A program made the position numbers and the translations under genes. From DAIDKA01 sp036498905 (lineage in GTDB: Bacteria; Pseudomonadota; Gammaproteobacteria; Steroidobacterales; Steroidobacteraceae), in contig DASYER010000077.1 of the NCBI GenBank assembly GCA_036498905.1, forward strand, positions 1-64,000: 64,000 nucleotides of DNA, written 5' to 3'. The notes beneath the pieces are model-generated. The model was not told the origin of the DNA, did no database searches, and saw only the letters and a program-made list of their open reading frames with translations. Positions 1 to 7,755 of this stretch are shown in pieces. Positions within the stretch are counted from its first letter, which is position 1. Each line of letters begins with the position of its first letter.

Positions 1-1
1 C

Positions 2-3000
2 GGGAGCCTGTTCTGCGAGTGTTGCGGCAAACCGGTCCGCAGCGACTCCGCGCAGAGCATTTTCGAGGACATGCAGCGCCGCGCCGCCGCCGCGGGCGAT
101 CCGCGGCTGCTGCTGTGCTTTCCGGTGCCGGTGCTGCGCAACTTCTCCGAGAAGGAGGTGCGCGAACTGCTGGCACGCCAGGGCTACACGCGCATCTTCG
201 AACCGGTGCGCGATGCGGCGGCAGCGCCCGCCGAAAAGAAAGAACCCGTCAAGCGGCAGAAGAAGCGCACCGGCAAGAGCAAGGCGAAAGGCGCCAAGGT
301 GGACGAGACGCCGATCGCCGTGCTGCAGGTCATCCAGGATCGATTCCGGTTAGGGAGTGCCGAACGCGGGCGGGTGCTCGAATCCCTGGAGGCCGCACTG
401 CGCGTGGGCCAGGGCCGGGTCGTGGTGCAGGTGGTCGATGATGCCGATCCGCCGCAAAGCATCGACGTGTGGCGCTACTCCGCGGGCCTGCACTGTCCGG
501 ACTGCGATCGCACCTATGCCGCGCCAACCCCGAGCCGCTTTTCTTTCAATTCACCCATCGGGGCGTGCGAAACCTGTCGCGGCTTCGGTCGACGCATCGG
601 TATCGATTACGGCCTGGTGATCCCCGATGAGAACAAGACCCTGCGCGAAGGCGCGGTGCGTCCCTGGCAGACCGAGTCGTACAAGGAGTGCCAGGAGGAT
701 CTGGAGAAGCACGCCAAGAAACGCGGCATCAACATGGACCGTCCCTGGCGCGAACTGACGGCGGAGGAGCGCCGCTGGGTGATCGACGGCGAGGGTCCGT
801 GGGAGAAGGGTTACTGGTACGGCATCAAGCGTTTCTTCGACTGGCTCGAATCGCGCTCCTACAAGATGCATGTGCGCGTCCTGCTGTCACGCTATCGCGC
901 CTACACGCCCTGCGATGTGTGCGGCGGGGCCCGGCTGCGCACCTACGGCCTGCTGTGGCGGGTCGGCAGCCATGCGCTCGCGCAGGCCGCGCTCGACGGA
1001 CGGCCGCGGTTTCGTCCCGTGGGTGTGCAGTGGAGCCAGGCAACCCTCGATGCGCTGCCGGGACTGTGCCTGCATGATCTGATGCTGCTGCCCGTGGAGC
1101 GGGTGCTCGGCTTCTTTCGCGGCCTGGAATTGCCGGCGCCGTTGGACAAGGCCACCGACCTGCTGCTGGATGAACTGCGCAGCCGCACCGGTTTTCTCGC
1201 CGATGTCGGCCTTGGCTATCTGACCCTGGACCGCCAGTCGCGCACACTGTCGGGTGGGGAAGTCCAGCGCATCAACCTGACGACTGCGCTGGGCACCTCG
1301 CTGGTGAACACACTGTTCGTGCTCGATGAGCCCTCGATCGGCCTGCATCCGCGCGATATGCAGCGGGTGATCGCCGTGATGAAGCGCCTGCGCGATGCCG
1401 GCAATTCGCTGCTGGTAGTGGAACACGATCCGCAGATCATGCTCGAAGCGGATCGCATCATCGACATGGGCCCGGGCGCGGGCGAGCGTGGCGGCCAGGT
1501 GGTCTTCAACGGCACGCCCGCGCAGCTGCGCCGCAATCGTACCTCGCTCACCGCCGACTACCTGAGCGGCCGGCGCACCCTGCCGGTCTCCAGCGAGGCA
1601 CCCCGGCGCACCGCGCCGGAGGTCCCCGGGGAGGTCGTCGCCGAAGCGCGTACCAACCGCTGGCTGGAGATCCGCGGGGTCAATCACCACAACCTCAAGG
1701 GCATCGACGTCCGCATACCGCTCAAGCGGCTCGTATGCATCACCGGGGTCTCCGGGTCCGGCAAGTCCACCGTCGTCGAGGATGTGCTGTACCCGGCGCT
1801 GCTCAAGTACAAGGGCCGCCCGAGCGAGGCGCCCGGGGAGTTCGAATCCCTGCGCGGCGCCGAACTGATCGACGATGTGGTCATGGTCGATCAGACCCCG
1901 ATCGGCCGTACGACGCGCTCGAATCCGGCCAGCTACGTGGGGGCGTTCGATGTCATCCGCGAACTGTTCTCCCTCGAACCGGTGGCCGTGGAGCGCAAGT
2001 ACACCGCCGGCACGTTCAGCTTCAATTCAGGCAATGGGCGCTGCCCGACCTGCAGCGGTAACGGCTTCGAGCACGTGGAGATGCAGTTCCTCTCCGATGT
2101 GTACCTGCGCTGCCCGGACTGCAACGGCACCCGCTACCGCGACGAAGTCCTGGAAGTGAAGCGCGAAGGCAGCGACGGCCGGCGGGCGAGCATCGCCGAA
2201 GTGCTGGACATGACGGTCACCGAGGCCCTCGCCTTTTTCGGCGAATCGCGCGAACTGGCGACGCGCCTGAAGCCCCTGGCCGATGTCGGCCTCGAGTACG
2301 TGAAGCTCGGCCAGCCCGTGCCGACCTTGTCGGGCGGTGAGGCGCAGCGCCTGAAGCTTGCGGGTCATCTGGCCGATGCCGCCGCGAAGGCCGTCACCGC
2401 CAGCGCCAACGGCAAGCTGTTCCTGTTCGATGAGCCGACCACCGGATTGCATTTCGAGGATGTCGCGAAGCTGCTGCGCGCCTTCGCCAAGCTGCGCGCC
2501 GCCGGTCATTCCCTGCTGGTGATCGAACACAATATCGACGTCATGCGCGCGAGCGACTGGATCATCGACCTGGGTCCGGAGGGCGGCGACGGCGGCGGCC
2601 ACATCGTCTTTGCCGGCACCCCGACGGCGCTGCGCACGCACAGCACATCGCACACCGGCCGCGCCATCGTCGAATACGAGCAGGCGCTCGCGACCGCATT
2701 CACGCTGCCGGTCGCGGCGGTCGCCGAGCCGAAGGGCCCGTGGGCGCGCGCGACCAGCGATGCAACCAGCGAAATCGTCATTCACAACGCCCGCGAGCAC
2801 AACCTCAAGAACATCGACGTGCGCATTCCGCGCGACAAGTTCACGGTGATCACCGGCGTGTCCGGTTCGGGCAAGTCCACCCTCGCCTTCGATATCCTGT
2901 TCAACGAGGGGCAGCGGCGCTACCTGGAATCTCTGAACGCCTATGCGCGCCAGTTCGTGCAGCCGGCCTCGCGCCCCGATGTGGATGCGATTTTCGGCAT

Positions 3001-5497
3001 TCCGCCGACGGTTGCGATCGAGCAGCGCACCAGCCGTGGCGGCCGCAAGAGTACCGTGGCGACGCTCACCGAGATCTATCACTTCCTGCGGCTGCTGTAC
3101 GTGAAGCTCGGTACCCAGTACTGCCCGGACTGCGACGTGGCGATCGAACCGCAGACTCCCGCCGCGATCGGCGCGCGCATGCTGCGTGAATATCGCGGCC
3201 GCTCGGTCACGCTGCTGGCGCCGCTGGTCGTGGCCCGCAAGGGCTTCTACACCGACCTGGCCAAGTGGGCGGCGAAGAAGGGATACCGCGAACTGCGCGT
3301 CGATGGCGTGCAGATTCCGACGGCACGCTGGCCGCGCCTGAACCGGTTCAAGGAACACACCATCGAATTGCCGGTGGCCACGCTCACCGTGAGTGCCCGG
3401 CACGAGTTCGAATTGAACATGGCCTTGGCGAAGGCGCTGGACTATGGCAAGGGCCTGGTGAGCGTGATTCCGGCCGGGCAGACCCAGGCGGTGATCTTCT
3501 CGACGCGCCGCGCCTGTCCTTCCTGCGGCCGCAGCTTCGCCGAGCCGGATCCGCGCATGTTCTCGTTCAATTCCAAGCATGGCTGGTGCACGAGCTGCTT
3601 CGGCACCGGTCTCGAGATCCCTGAATTCGATGACGTCCAGACCGGGGAGGAGATCTGGTGGAATGAATGGTTCGAGCGCGAGGCCATTGCCTGCAGCGAG
3701 TGCGCGGGCCAACGCCTGAATCCGGTTTCACTGAACGTGCGCTTCCGTAAGCAATCCATCGCGGCCCTCGCGTCAGGTTCGATCGAAGCCACGATCGGCT
3801 TCTTCTCAGGACTGAAGCTGTCGGTCCGCGAACAGGAAATCGGCCGCGATCTGCTGGCCGAGATCCACGCCCGACTGAACTTCCTGGTGCGCGTCGGCTT
3901 AGGCTACCTGCAGCTGGATCGGGCCGCACCGACCCTGTCGGGCGGTGAGGCGCAGCGCATCCGTCTGGCTGCGCAGCTGGGCTCGAATCTGCAGGGCGTG
4001 TGCTACGTACTGGATGAACCGACCATCGGCCTGCATCCCCGTGACAACGCGGTGCTGCTGGATTCCCTCGCGGAGCTGGCCGCCCATCGCAACACCCTGG
4101 TGGTCGTCGAGCATGACGAGGACACGATCCGGCGCGCCGACTATGTGCTGGACCTGGGGCCCGGCGCAGGCGTGCGCGGCGGTGAGGTGGTCGGTCGTGG
4201 CGCGGTCGATGATCTCATCGCCAATGAGTCCTCGGTCACCGGTCGCTTCCTGCGTGCACCATTGCTGCACCCGGCCAGCCCGCGTCGACCCGTCAACTCC
4301 GACTCACCGCGACTCGTTCTCAAGGGCGTCACCTTGCACAATGTGTCGAACCTGGACATCGACGTACCCCTGGGCCGGCTGGTCGTCGTCACCGGTGTGT
4401 CCGGCTCCGGCAAATCCACCGTGGCCCGGGACGTACTGTTCACGAATCTCAAACGCATGATCGGTGATGAGGCACCCGGCGGCCGCGCGCGCGCCGCGCG
4501 CAATGCGGCCGCCCGACAATCGGTCGCGGCGACCAAACGGGCCGCGAAAAAGAAGGCCGGACCCAAGGCCAAGGCACTGGCCGCGAAAATCGCCGCCAGT
4601 GCCGCGCGGGCGGCGCAGCCCGGCGCGCTGGTCGGCTGCCGGGCCATCCAGGGCGCCGAGCAGGTCCAGCGGGTGCTGGAGGTGGATCAGACACCGATCG
4701 GCAAGACGCCGAGATCCTGTCCGGCGACCTACGTGGGGTTCTGGGACGAAATCCGCACCATTTTCGCGGGCACGACCGAGGCGCGCATCCGCGGCTACAC
4801 CGCGAGCCGCTTCTCCTTCAATTCAGGGTCCGGGCGCTGCGAGGGCTGCGACGGCCAGGGTCTGCGCACCATCGAGATGAGTTTCCTGCCCGATGTGAAG
4901 GTCGGCTGCGACGTGTGCAACGGGCGTCGCTTCAACTCCGAGACCTTGAGCGTCCTGTGGCGCGGGCGCAGTATCGGGGATGTCCTCAATATGAGTATCG
5001 ACGATGCCGTCGAGTTCTTTGCGGCCCATCCGCGCGTGCATCATGCGTTGAAGCTGCTGCAGGATGTGGGCTTAGGATATCTGACCTTAGGCCAGCACAG
5101 CCCGACCCTGTCGGGCGGTGAAGCCCAGCGCATCAAGCTCGTCACGGAACTGTCGAAAGTGCGCGGTGATGCCGCGGGCGGTCCGCGCCAGATCCCGCGA
5201 CATACGCTCTATGTGCTGGATGAGCCCACGGTCGGACTGCACATGGCCGATGTCGAGAAACTGATCGTGGTGTTGCATCGGCTGATCCAGGCCGGAAATA
5301 CGGCCGTGGTCGTGGAACACAACCTGGACGTCATGGCCGAGGCCGACTGGCTGATCGACATGGGACCCGAAGCGGGCGATGGTGGCGGACGCATCGTCGC
5401 CGCGGGCACGCCCGCACAGGTGGCACGGCGCAAGGTCAGTTCGCACACCGGTCGGGTGCTGGCCGGGTTCCTGAAGGAGCGTACCCATGGCACATGA
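2..5497 (+). CDS. uvrA: Tandem-duplicated UvrA-family excinuclease ATPase (5' end outside window)
   Basis: This is a DNA-damage recognition ATPase of nucleotide excision repair in double-length form. The frame is open from base 2, so the start lies upstream; 1831 residues are visible. Three Walker A motifs (GVSGSGKST) lie near visible residues 582, 953 and 1464, and four LSGGE ABC signatures near 416, 776, 1313 and 1703, each followed by a DEP Walker B. The fourth Walker A is therefore upstream of the window. CxxC zinc pairs and FSFN motifs recur, so the protein is two UvrA copies end to end. The second copy has a shorter insertion-domain region than the first. A Lys/Ala-rich stretch interrupts the last ATPase module. 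Ordinary UvrA is about 940 residues, and double-length forms are known as a separate UvrA class. Whether it replaces or supplements a normal UvrA cannot be seen here. Confidence 0.95.
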   Translation, partial: GSLFCECCGKPVRSDSAQSIFEDMQRRAAAAGDPRLLLCFPVPVLRNFSEKEVRELLARQGYTRIFEPVRDAAAAPAEKKEPVKRQKKRTGKSKAKGAKVDETPIAVLQVIQDRFRLGSAERGRVLESLEAALRVGQGRVVVQVVDDADPPQSIDVWRYSAGLHCPDCDRTYAAPTPSRFSFNSPIGACETCRGFGRRIGIDYGLVIPDENKTLREGAVRPWQTESYKECQEDLEKHAKKRGINMDRPWRELTAEERRWVIDGEGPWEKGYWYGIKRFFDWLESRSYKMHVRVLLSRYRAYTPCDVCGGARLRTYGLLWRVGSHALAQAALDGRPRFRPVGVQWSQATLDALPGLCLHDLMLLPVERVLGFFRGLELPAPLDKATDLLLDELRSRTGFLADVGLGYLTLDRQSRTLSGGEVQRINLTTALGTSLVNTLFVLDEPSIGLHPRDMQRVIAVMKRLRDAGNSLLVVEHDPQIMLEADRIIDMGPGAGERGGQVVFNGTPAQLRRNRTSLTADYLSGRRTLPVSSEAPRRTAPEVPGEVVAEARTNRWLEIRGVNHHNLKGIDVRIPLKRLVCITGVSGSGKSTVVEDVLYPALLKYKGRPSEAPGEFESLRGAELIDDVVMVDQTPIGRTTRSNPASYVGAFDVIRELFSLEPVAVERKYTAGTFSFNSGNGRCPTCSGNGFEHVEMQFLSDVYLRCPDCNGTRYRDEVLEVKREGSDGRRASIAEVLDMTVTEALAFFGESRELATRLKPLADVGLEYVKLGQPVPTLSGGEAQRLKLAGHLADAAAKAVTASANGKLFLFDEPTTGLHFEDVAKLLRAFAKLRAAGHSLLVIEHNIDVMRASDWIIDLGPEGGDGGGHIVFAGTPTALRTHSTSHTGRAIVEYEQALATAFTLPVAAVAEPKGPWARATSDATSEIVIHNAREHNLKNIDVRIPRDKFTVITGVSGSGKSTLAFDILFNEGQRRYLESLNAYARQFVQPASRPDVDAIFGIPPTVAIEQRTSRGGRKSTVATLTEIYHFLRLLYVKLGTQYCPDCDVAIEPQTPAAIGARMLREYRGRSVTLLAPLVVARKGFYTDLAKWAAKKGYRELRVDGVQIPTARWPRLNRFKEHTIELPVATLTVSARHEFELNMALAKALDYGKGLVSVIPAGQTQAVIFSTRRACPSCGRSFAEPDPRMFSFNSKHGWCTSCFGTGLEIPEFDDVQTGEEIWWNEWFEREAIACSECAGQRLNPVSLNVRFRKQSIAALASGSIEATIGFFSGLKLSVREQEIGRDLLAEIHARLNFLVRVGLGYLQLDRAAPTLSGGEAQRIRLAAQLGSNLQGVCYVLDEPTIGLHPRDNAVLLDSLAELAAHRNTLVVVEHDEDTIRRADYVLDLGPGAGVRGGEVVGRGAVDDLIANESSVTGRFLRAPLLHPASPRRPVNSDSPRLVLKGVTLHNVSNLDIDVPLGRLVVVTGVSGSGKSTVARDVLFTNLKRMIGDEAPGGRARAARNAAARQSVAATKRAAKKKAGPKAKALAAKIAASAARAAQPGALVGCRAIQGAEQVQRVLEVDQTPIGKTPRSCPATYVGFWDEIRTIFAGTTEARIRGYTASRFSFNSGSGRCEGCDGQGLRTIEMSFLPDVKVGCDVCNGRRFNSETLSVLWRGRSIGDVLNMSIDDAVEFFAAHPRVHHALKLLQDVGLGYLTLGQHSPTLSGGEAQRIKLVTELSKVRGDAAGGPRQIPRHTLYVLDEPTVGLHMADVEKLIVVLHRLIQAGNTAVVVEHNLDVMAEADWLIDMGPEAGDGGGRIVAAGTPAQVARRKVSSHTGRVLAGFLKERTHGT

Positions 5498-5786
5498 TCT
5501 GGTGTGTTGGAAATGCGGCGCGGCGCTGGCTGCCCTCTCCCTGCCGCTGCGTCGCCTGGATGAATGCCCGAAATGCCGCGCCGAGCTGCATGTGTGCAGG
5601 CTGTGCGTGCTGTTTGATACCGGGGCCTACCAGCAATGCCGCGAGCCCACCGTCGAGGAAGTTCGCGACAAGACTCGCGCCAACTTCTGCGACCACTTCA
5701 AGCCCCGCGCGGGCGCCTGGAGCGGTGGTGACAGCGCCACGAGCGAGCGCGCACGCTCCGAGCTCGACAAGCTGTTCGGTAAATAG
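5487..5786 (+). CDS. Small zinc-ribbon protein coupled to the tandem UvrA
   Basis: This 99-residue soluble protein carries CWKCG near residue 7, CPKC near 31 and CRLC near 40, followed by further Cys residues around 54 and 71. That pattern fits one or two zinc ribbons. Its ATG lies 11 nt inside the 3' end of uvrA, with an AAGGAG ribosome site about ten bases upstream, so translation is probably coupled. It ends 2 nt before the convergent SPOR-domain gene. I do not recognise a named family. A role with the UvrA homologue (metal-dependent DNA binding or partner docking) is inferred only from the coupling. Confidence 0.8.
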   Translation: MAHDLVCWKCGAALAALSLPLRRLDECPKCRAELHVCRLCVLFDTGAYQQCREPTVEEVRDKTRANFCDHFKPRAGAWSGGDSATSERARSELDKLFGK

Positions 5787-5788
5787 CT

Positions 5789-7405
5789 CTAGCGGCCGCG
5801 TTCCGCGAGCCGGTCGAGCAGACGGGTGAACGGGGAGTTCTTCTGCACCTTCACGTCGATGTGTCTGATCTGGCCTTCGCTGATCAGCTCCTTGCGGCCG
5901 CCCTCGATCTGCAATTCGCCGGCGCCCAGGATTTCGAGCGTTTCCTCCAGCGTCTGCGGACTGCGTCGCTCGTGGGCATTCACCCGACCACGGCGGCTCT
6001 TCGTGCCTTTCTGTCCGGCGCGGCCCGGCGCCCCAAGCTTGCCCGCGGCGGCAGTCTTAGGCTTCGCCACGGCGGATTTGTCCGCTGCTGCGGCAGGAGC
6101 CTTCTCGGCAGCGACAGGCGGCGGCGTCGAGCCGGTGTCATCCCACAATTTGAATTCGGCGCTCTGATCCGGCAGTCGCTCCGTGGGCCGTTGCGGGGCA
6201 GCAGCCGCTGCCGCTGCTGCTACACCGGTGCCACCGGTCGCGCCACTGGCGCCATCGCGTTCCTTGAGACTGACCGGAACGACGGCGACAGAGGAAAATT
6301 CCGAGCGAACGTACTGCGCGACCTGCTTGGCCGAATTGGCATCCTTGAAGAAGCCCAGACGCAGGCCGAACCAGCGTCGTCCCTCGCGACTGCCTTCGAC
6401 GGTGTACAGGGTATAGGCGCCGAAGATCGCCAGCGGCGGCACTTTCGCCAGATCGATGGGCTGCACGGACCACTGCAGCTGGATCGAGAAGGCGGCCGGC
6501 GTGCTGACGGTATTCAACGGGTCGCCGCGTTTCTCCTCGAGCAGGTGCAGCACCTGTGACTCGGGCAGTACTCCTGGCTGACGCACGACGGGCCCGCTTG
6601 GCGCCACGGGTAGCGCCGGTTTGCGTGCCGATTCATCCAATGCGCTGAGGACTTCGCGCACATTCGAGCGCTGATCGAAGGGTACCGCGGCAGCGGTGCG
6701 CTTGGTGCTGGGAGCGTGAGCTGCCGGCGGCGCTGCGACCGGCGGCGGCGCGGGCGAGACAGGCGCCGCGGCAATAAGTGCATCCAGTTCGGCAATCGGC
6801 GCAGCCGGAGCGACACGCGCCGGCTGAGGCAGCAGTTCAAGTACCAGGGGCGCCGTTACGGGTGCCGGGGGCGGTGTTATCGGCGCGGGTGGTGGCGGCG
6901 TCGGTGTCGGCTCCGGTGCCGCACTGAGCGTCGGCATTTTCGCCAGCAGTTCGGCGCTCGGGCCCTCAGGTGCAATGCTCTTCGCTGCGACCGGCTTCGG
7001 CGGCGCAACGGGTTTTGGTGCAACGGGCATCGGCGCGGCCGGCACTGCCGGACTTACGACCGCGGCCGGTTTTTCCGCGGCGGCACGGGCACGCAGGCGT
7101 TTGCCGGGAGCCTCGCCGGCCCAGGCGCCCGGATACAGGTCGCGCACCACCGGCAGCATCTCCTCGGCCTGCAGCAGCGAGTCGAAGTATCCCATGTGCA
7201 GACGAAACCGCTCGCGACCGTCCTCGAGCCGTCGGCTGACAAAAAACGAAAAGTGTTTCAGCTGTGCCAGTTGGGGCTGCGTCAAAGCCATCGGTGTCGT
7301 GGATGAGCACAGATTGATGACAAAGGATTCCTGCTGCCCGGCCGGAGGCGGCGCTGGGCGCGGGACTGGGATGCTTTTGTCGGTCTCTGGCATGGACATG
7401 GTCAT
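5789..7405 (-). CDS. SPOR-domain protein downstream of a c-di-GMP riboswitch
   Basis: About 538 residues. Two regions resemble SPOR-type repeats, one at residues ~25-95 (phrases such as HFSFFVSRRLEDGRERFRL and MGYFDSLLQAEEML) and one at ~310-385 (YTLYTVEGSREGRRWFGLRL, LGFFKDANSAKQVAQYV). They are separated by a long Pro/Ala-rich linker, and the C-terminus is basic. SPOR domains usually bind denuded peptidoglycan at division sites. There is no clear signal peptide or membrane helix, so the location is uncertain. I chose the ATG at 7405 because it has a GGGGA sequence eight bases upstream; an in-frame ATG at 7477 lies directly after the riboswitch hairpin and would add 24 residues. Expression is expected to respond to c-di-GMP through the GEMM aptamer at 7508-7585. 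Confidence 0.8.
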   Translation of the reverse strand: MTMSMPETDKSIPVPRPAPPPAGQQESFVINLCSSTTPMALTQPQLAQLKHFSFFVSRRLEDGRERFRLHMGYFDSLLQAEEMLPVVRDLYPGAWAGEAPGKRLRARAAAEKPAAVVSPAVPAAPMPVAPKPVAPPKPVAAKSIAPEGPSAELLAKMPTLSAAPEPTPTPPPPAPITPPPAPVTAPLVLELLPQPARVAPAAPIAELDALIAAAPVSPAPPPVAAPPAAHAPSTKRTAAAVPFDQRSNVREVLSALDESARKPALPVAPSGPVVRQPGVLPESQVLHLLEEKRGDPLNTVSTPAAFSIQLQWSVQPIDLAKVPPLAIFGAYTLYTVEGSREGRRWFGLRLGFFKDANSAKQVAQYVRSEFSSVAVVPVSLKERDGASGATGGTGVAAAAAAAAPQRPTERLPDQSAEFKLWDDTGSTPPPVAAEKAPAAAADKSAVAKPKTAAAGKLGAPGRAGQKGTKSRRGRVNAHERRSPQTLEETLEILGAGELQIEGGRKELISEGQIRHIDVKVQKNSPFTRLLDRLAERGR

Positions 7406-7478
7406 GATGCGTTCCCCGGAACAACGAACGGCTGTGCCGGACTGGCGGAAGCGCGCATGAAGGGGGGATGGCCGCATG

Positions 7479-7500
7479 CTCCGGCGCTGATGCGCCGGAG
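7479..7500 (-). promoter_or_regulatory. Expression-platform hairpin of the GEMM riboswitch
   Basis: A perfect 9-bp GC-rich stem (CTCCGGCGC / GCGCCGGAG) with an ATCA loop lies seven bases after the aptamer on the reverse strand. No U tract follows, so it is not a textbook intrinsic terminator. The 3' arm ends right before the in-frame ATG at 7477. It could control translation of an early start, or act through a Rho- or pausing-based mechanism. This is a structural reading without experimental support. Confidence 0.5.
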
Positions 7501-7507
7501 GAGTGGA

Positions 7508-7585
7508 GACCCCGCCGTCATGGGAACAAGTCCGTTAGACCGGTGGCTTTGCGTCCCCGCCTTTCGGCGGGTTTGCCTTTTTCAC
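7508..7585 (-). ncRNA. GEMM-I cyclic-di-GMP riboswitch aptamer
   Basis: The reverse strand carries the conserved GEMM-I core: GGCAAACC, then a GC stem closed by a GAAA tetraloop, then GGGACGCAAAGCC, then the tetraloop-receptor segment ACCGGTCTAA, and a 3' GGCGGGG closing the second helix. These blocks follow the Vibrio Vc2 aptamer in order and spacing. It lies between the GGDEF/EAL gene and the SPOR-domain gene, in the leader of the SPOR gene. It should sense c-di-GMP and control that gene. Confidence 0.93.
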
Positions 7586-7591
7586 GTAAGC

Positions 7592-7620
7592 AGTGTCGGG
7601 TTGTGGAGACTGTCCGTCAA
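7592..7620 (-). promoter_or_regulatory. Candidate sigma-70 promoter for the riboswitch leader
   Basis: TTGACG (7615-7620) is separated by 17 bases from GACACT (7592-7597) on the reverse strand. The predicted start near 7585 falls just before the GEMM core, which is where a riboswitch transcript should begin. The -10 matches only half of the consensus, so this is tentative. Confidence 0.35.
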
Positions 7621-7755
7621 GCGACAATCTGTGCATTGTTTCTCATGCGCGAAAACTACCCGCGCACGGGGAATTGCGCTGCACCGCGAAACCAGACATA
7701 ACTCGCGATCGCGGGTGGGACGGGCGCGACGGCGGCCAGTCTGGCGTGGATTACG

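Noticed and set aside
2027..3712. Long open frame on the reverse strand opposite uvrA
   Set aside because: It mirrors uvrA in high-GC sequence, lacks any recognisable domain, and the forward frame is certain.
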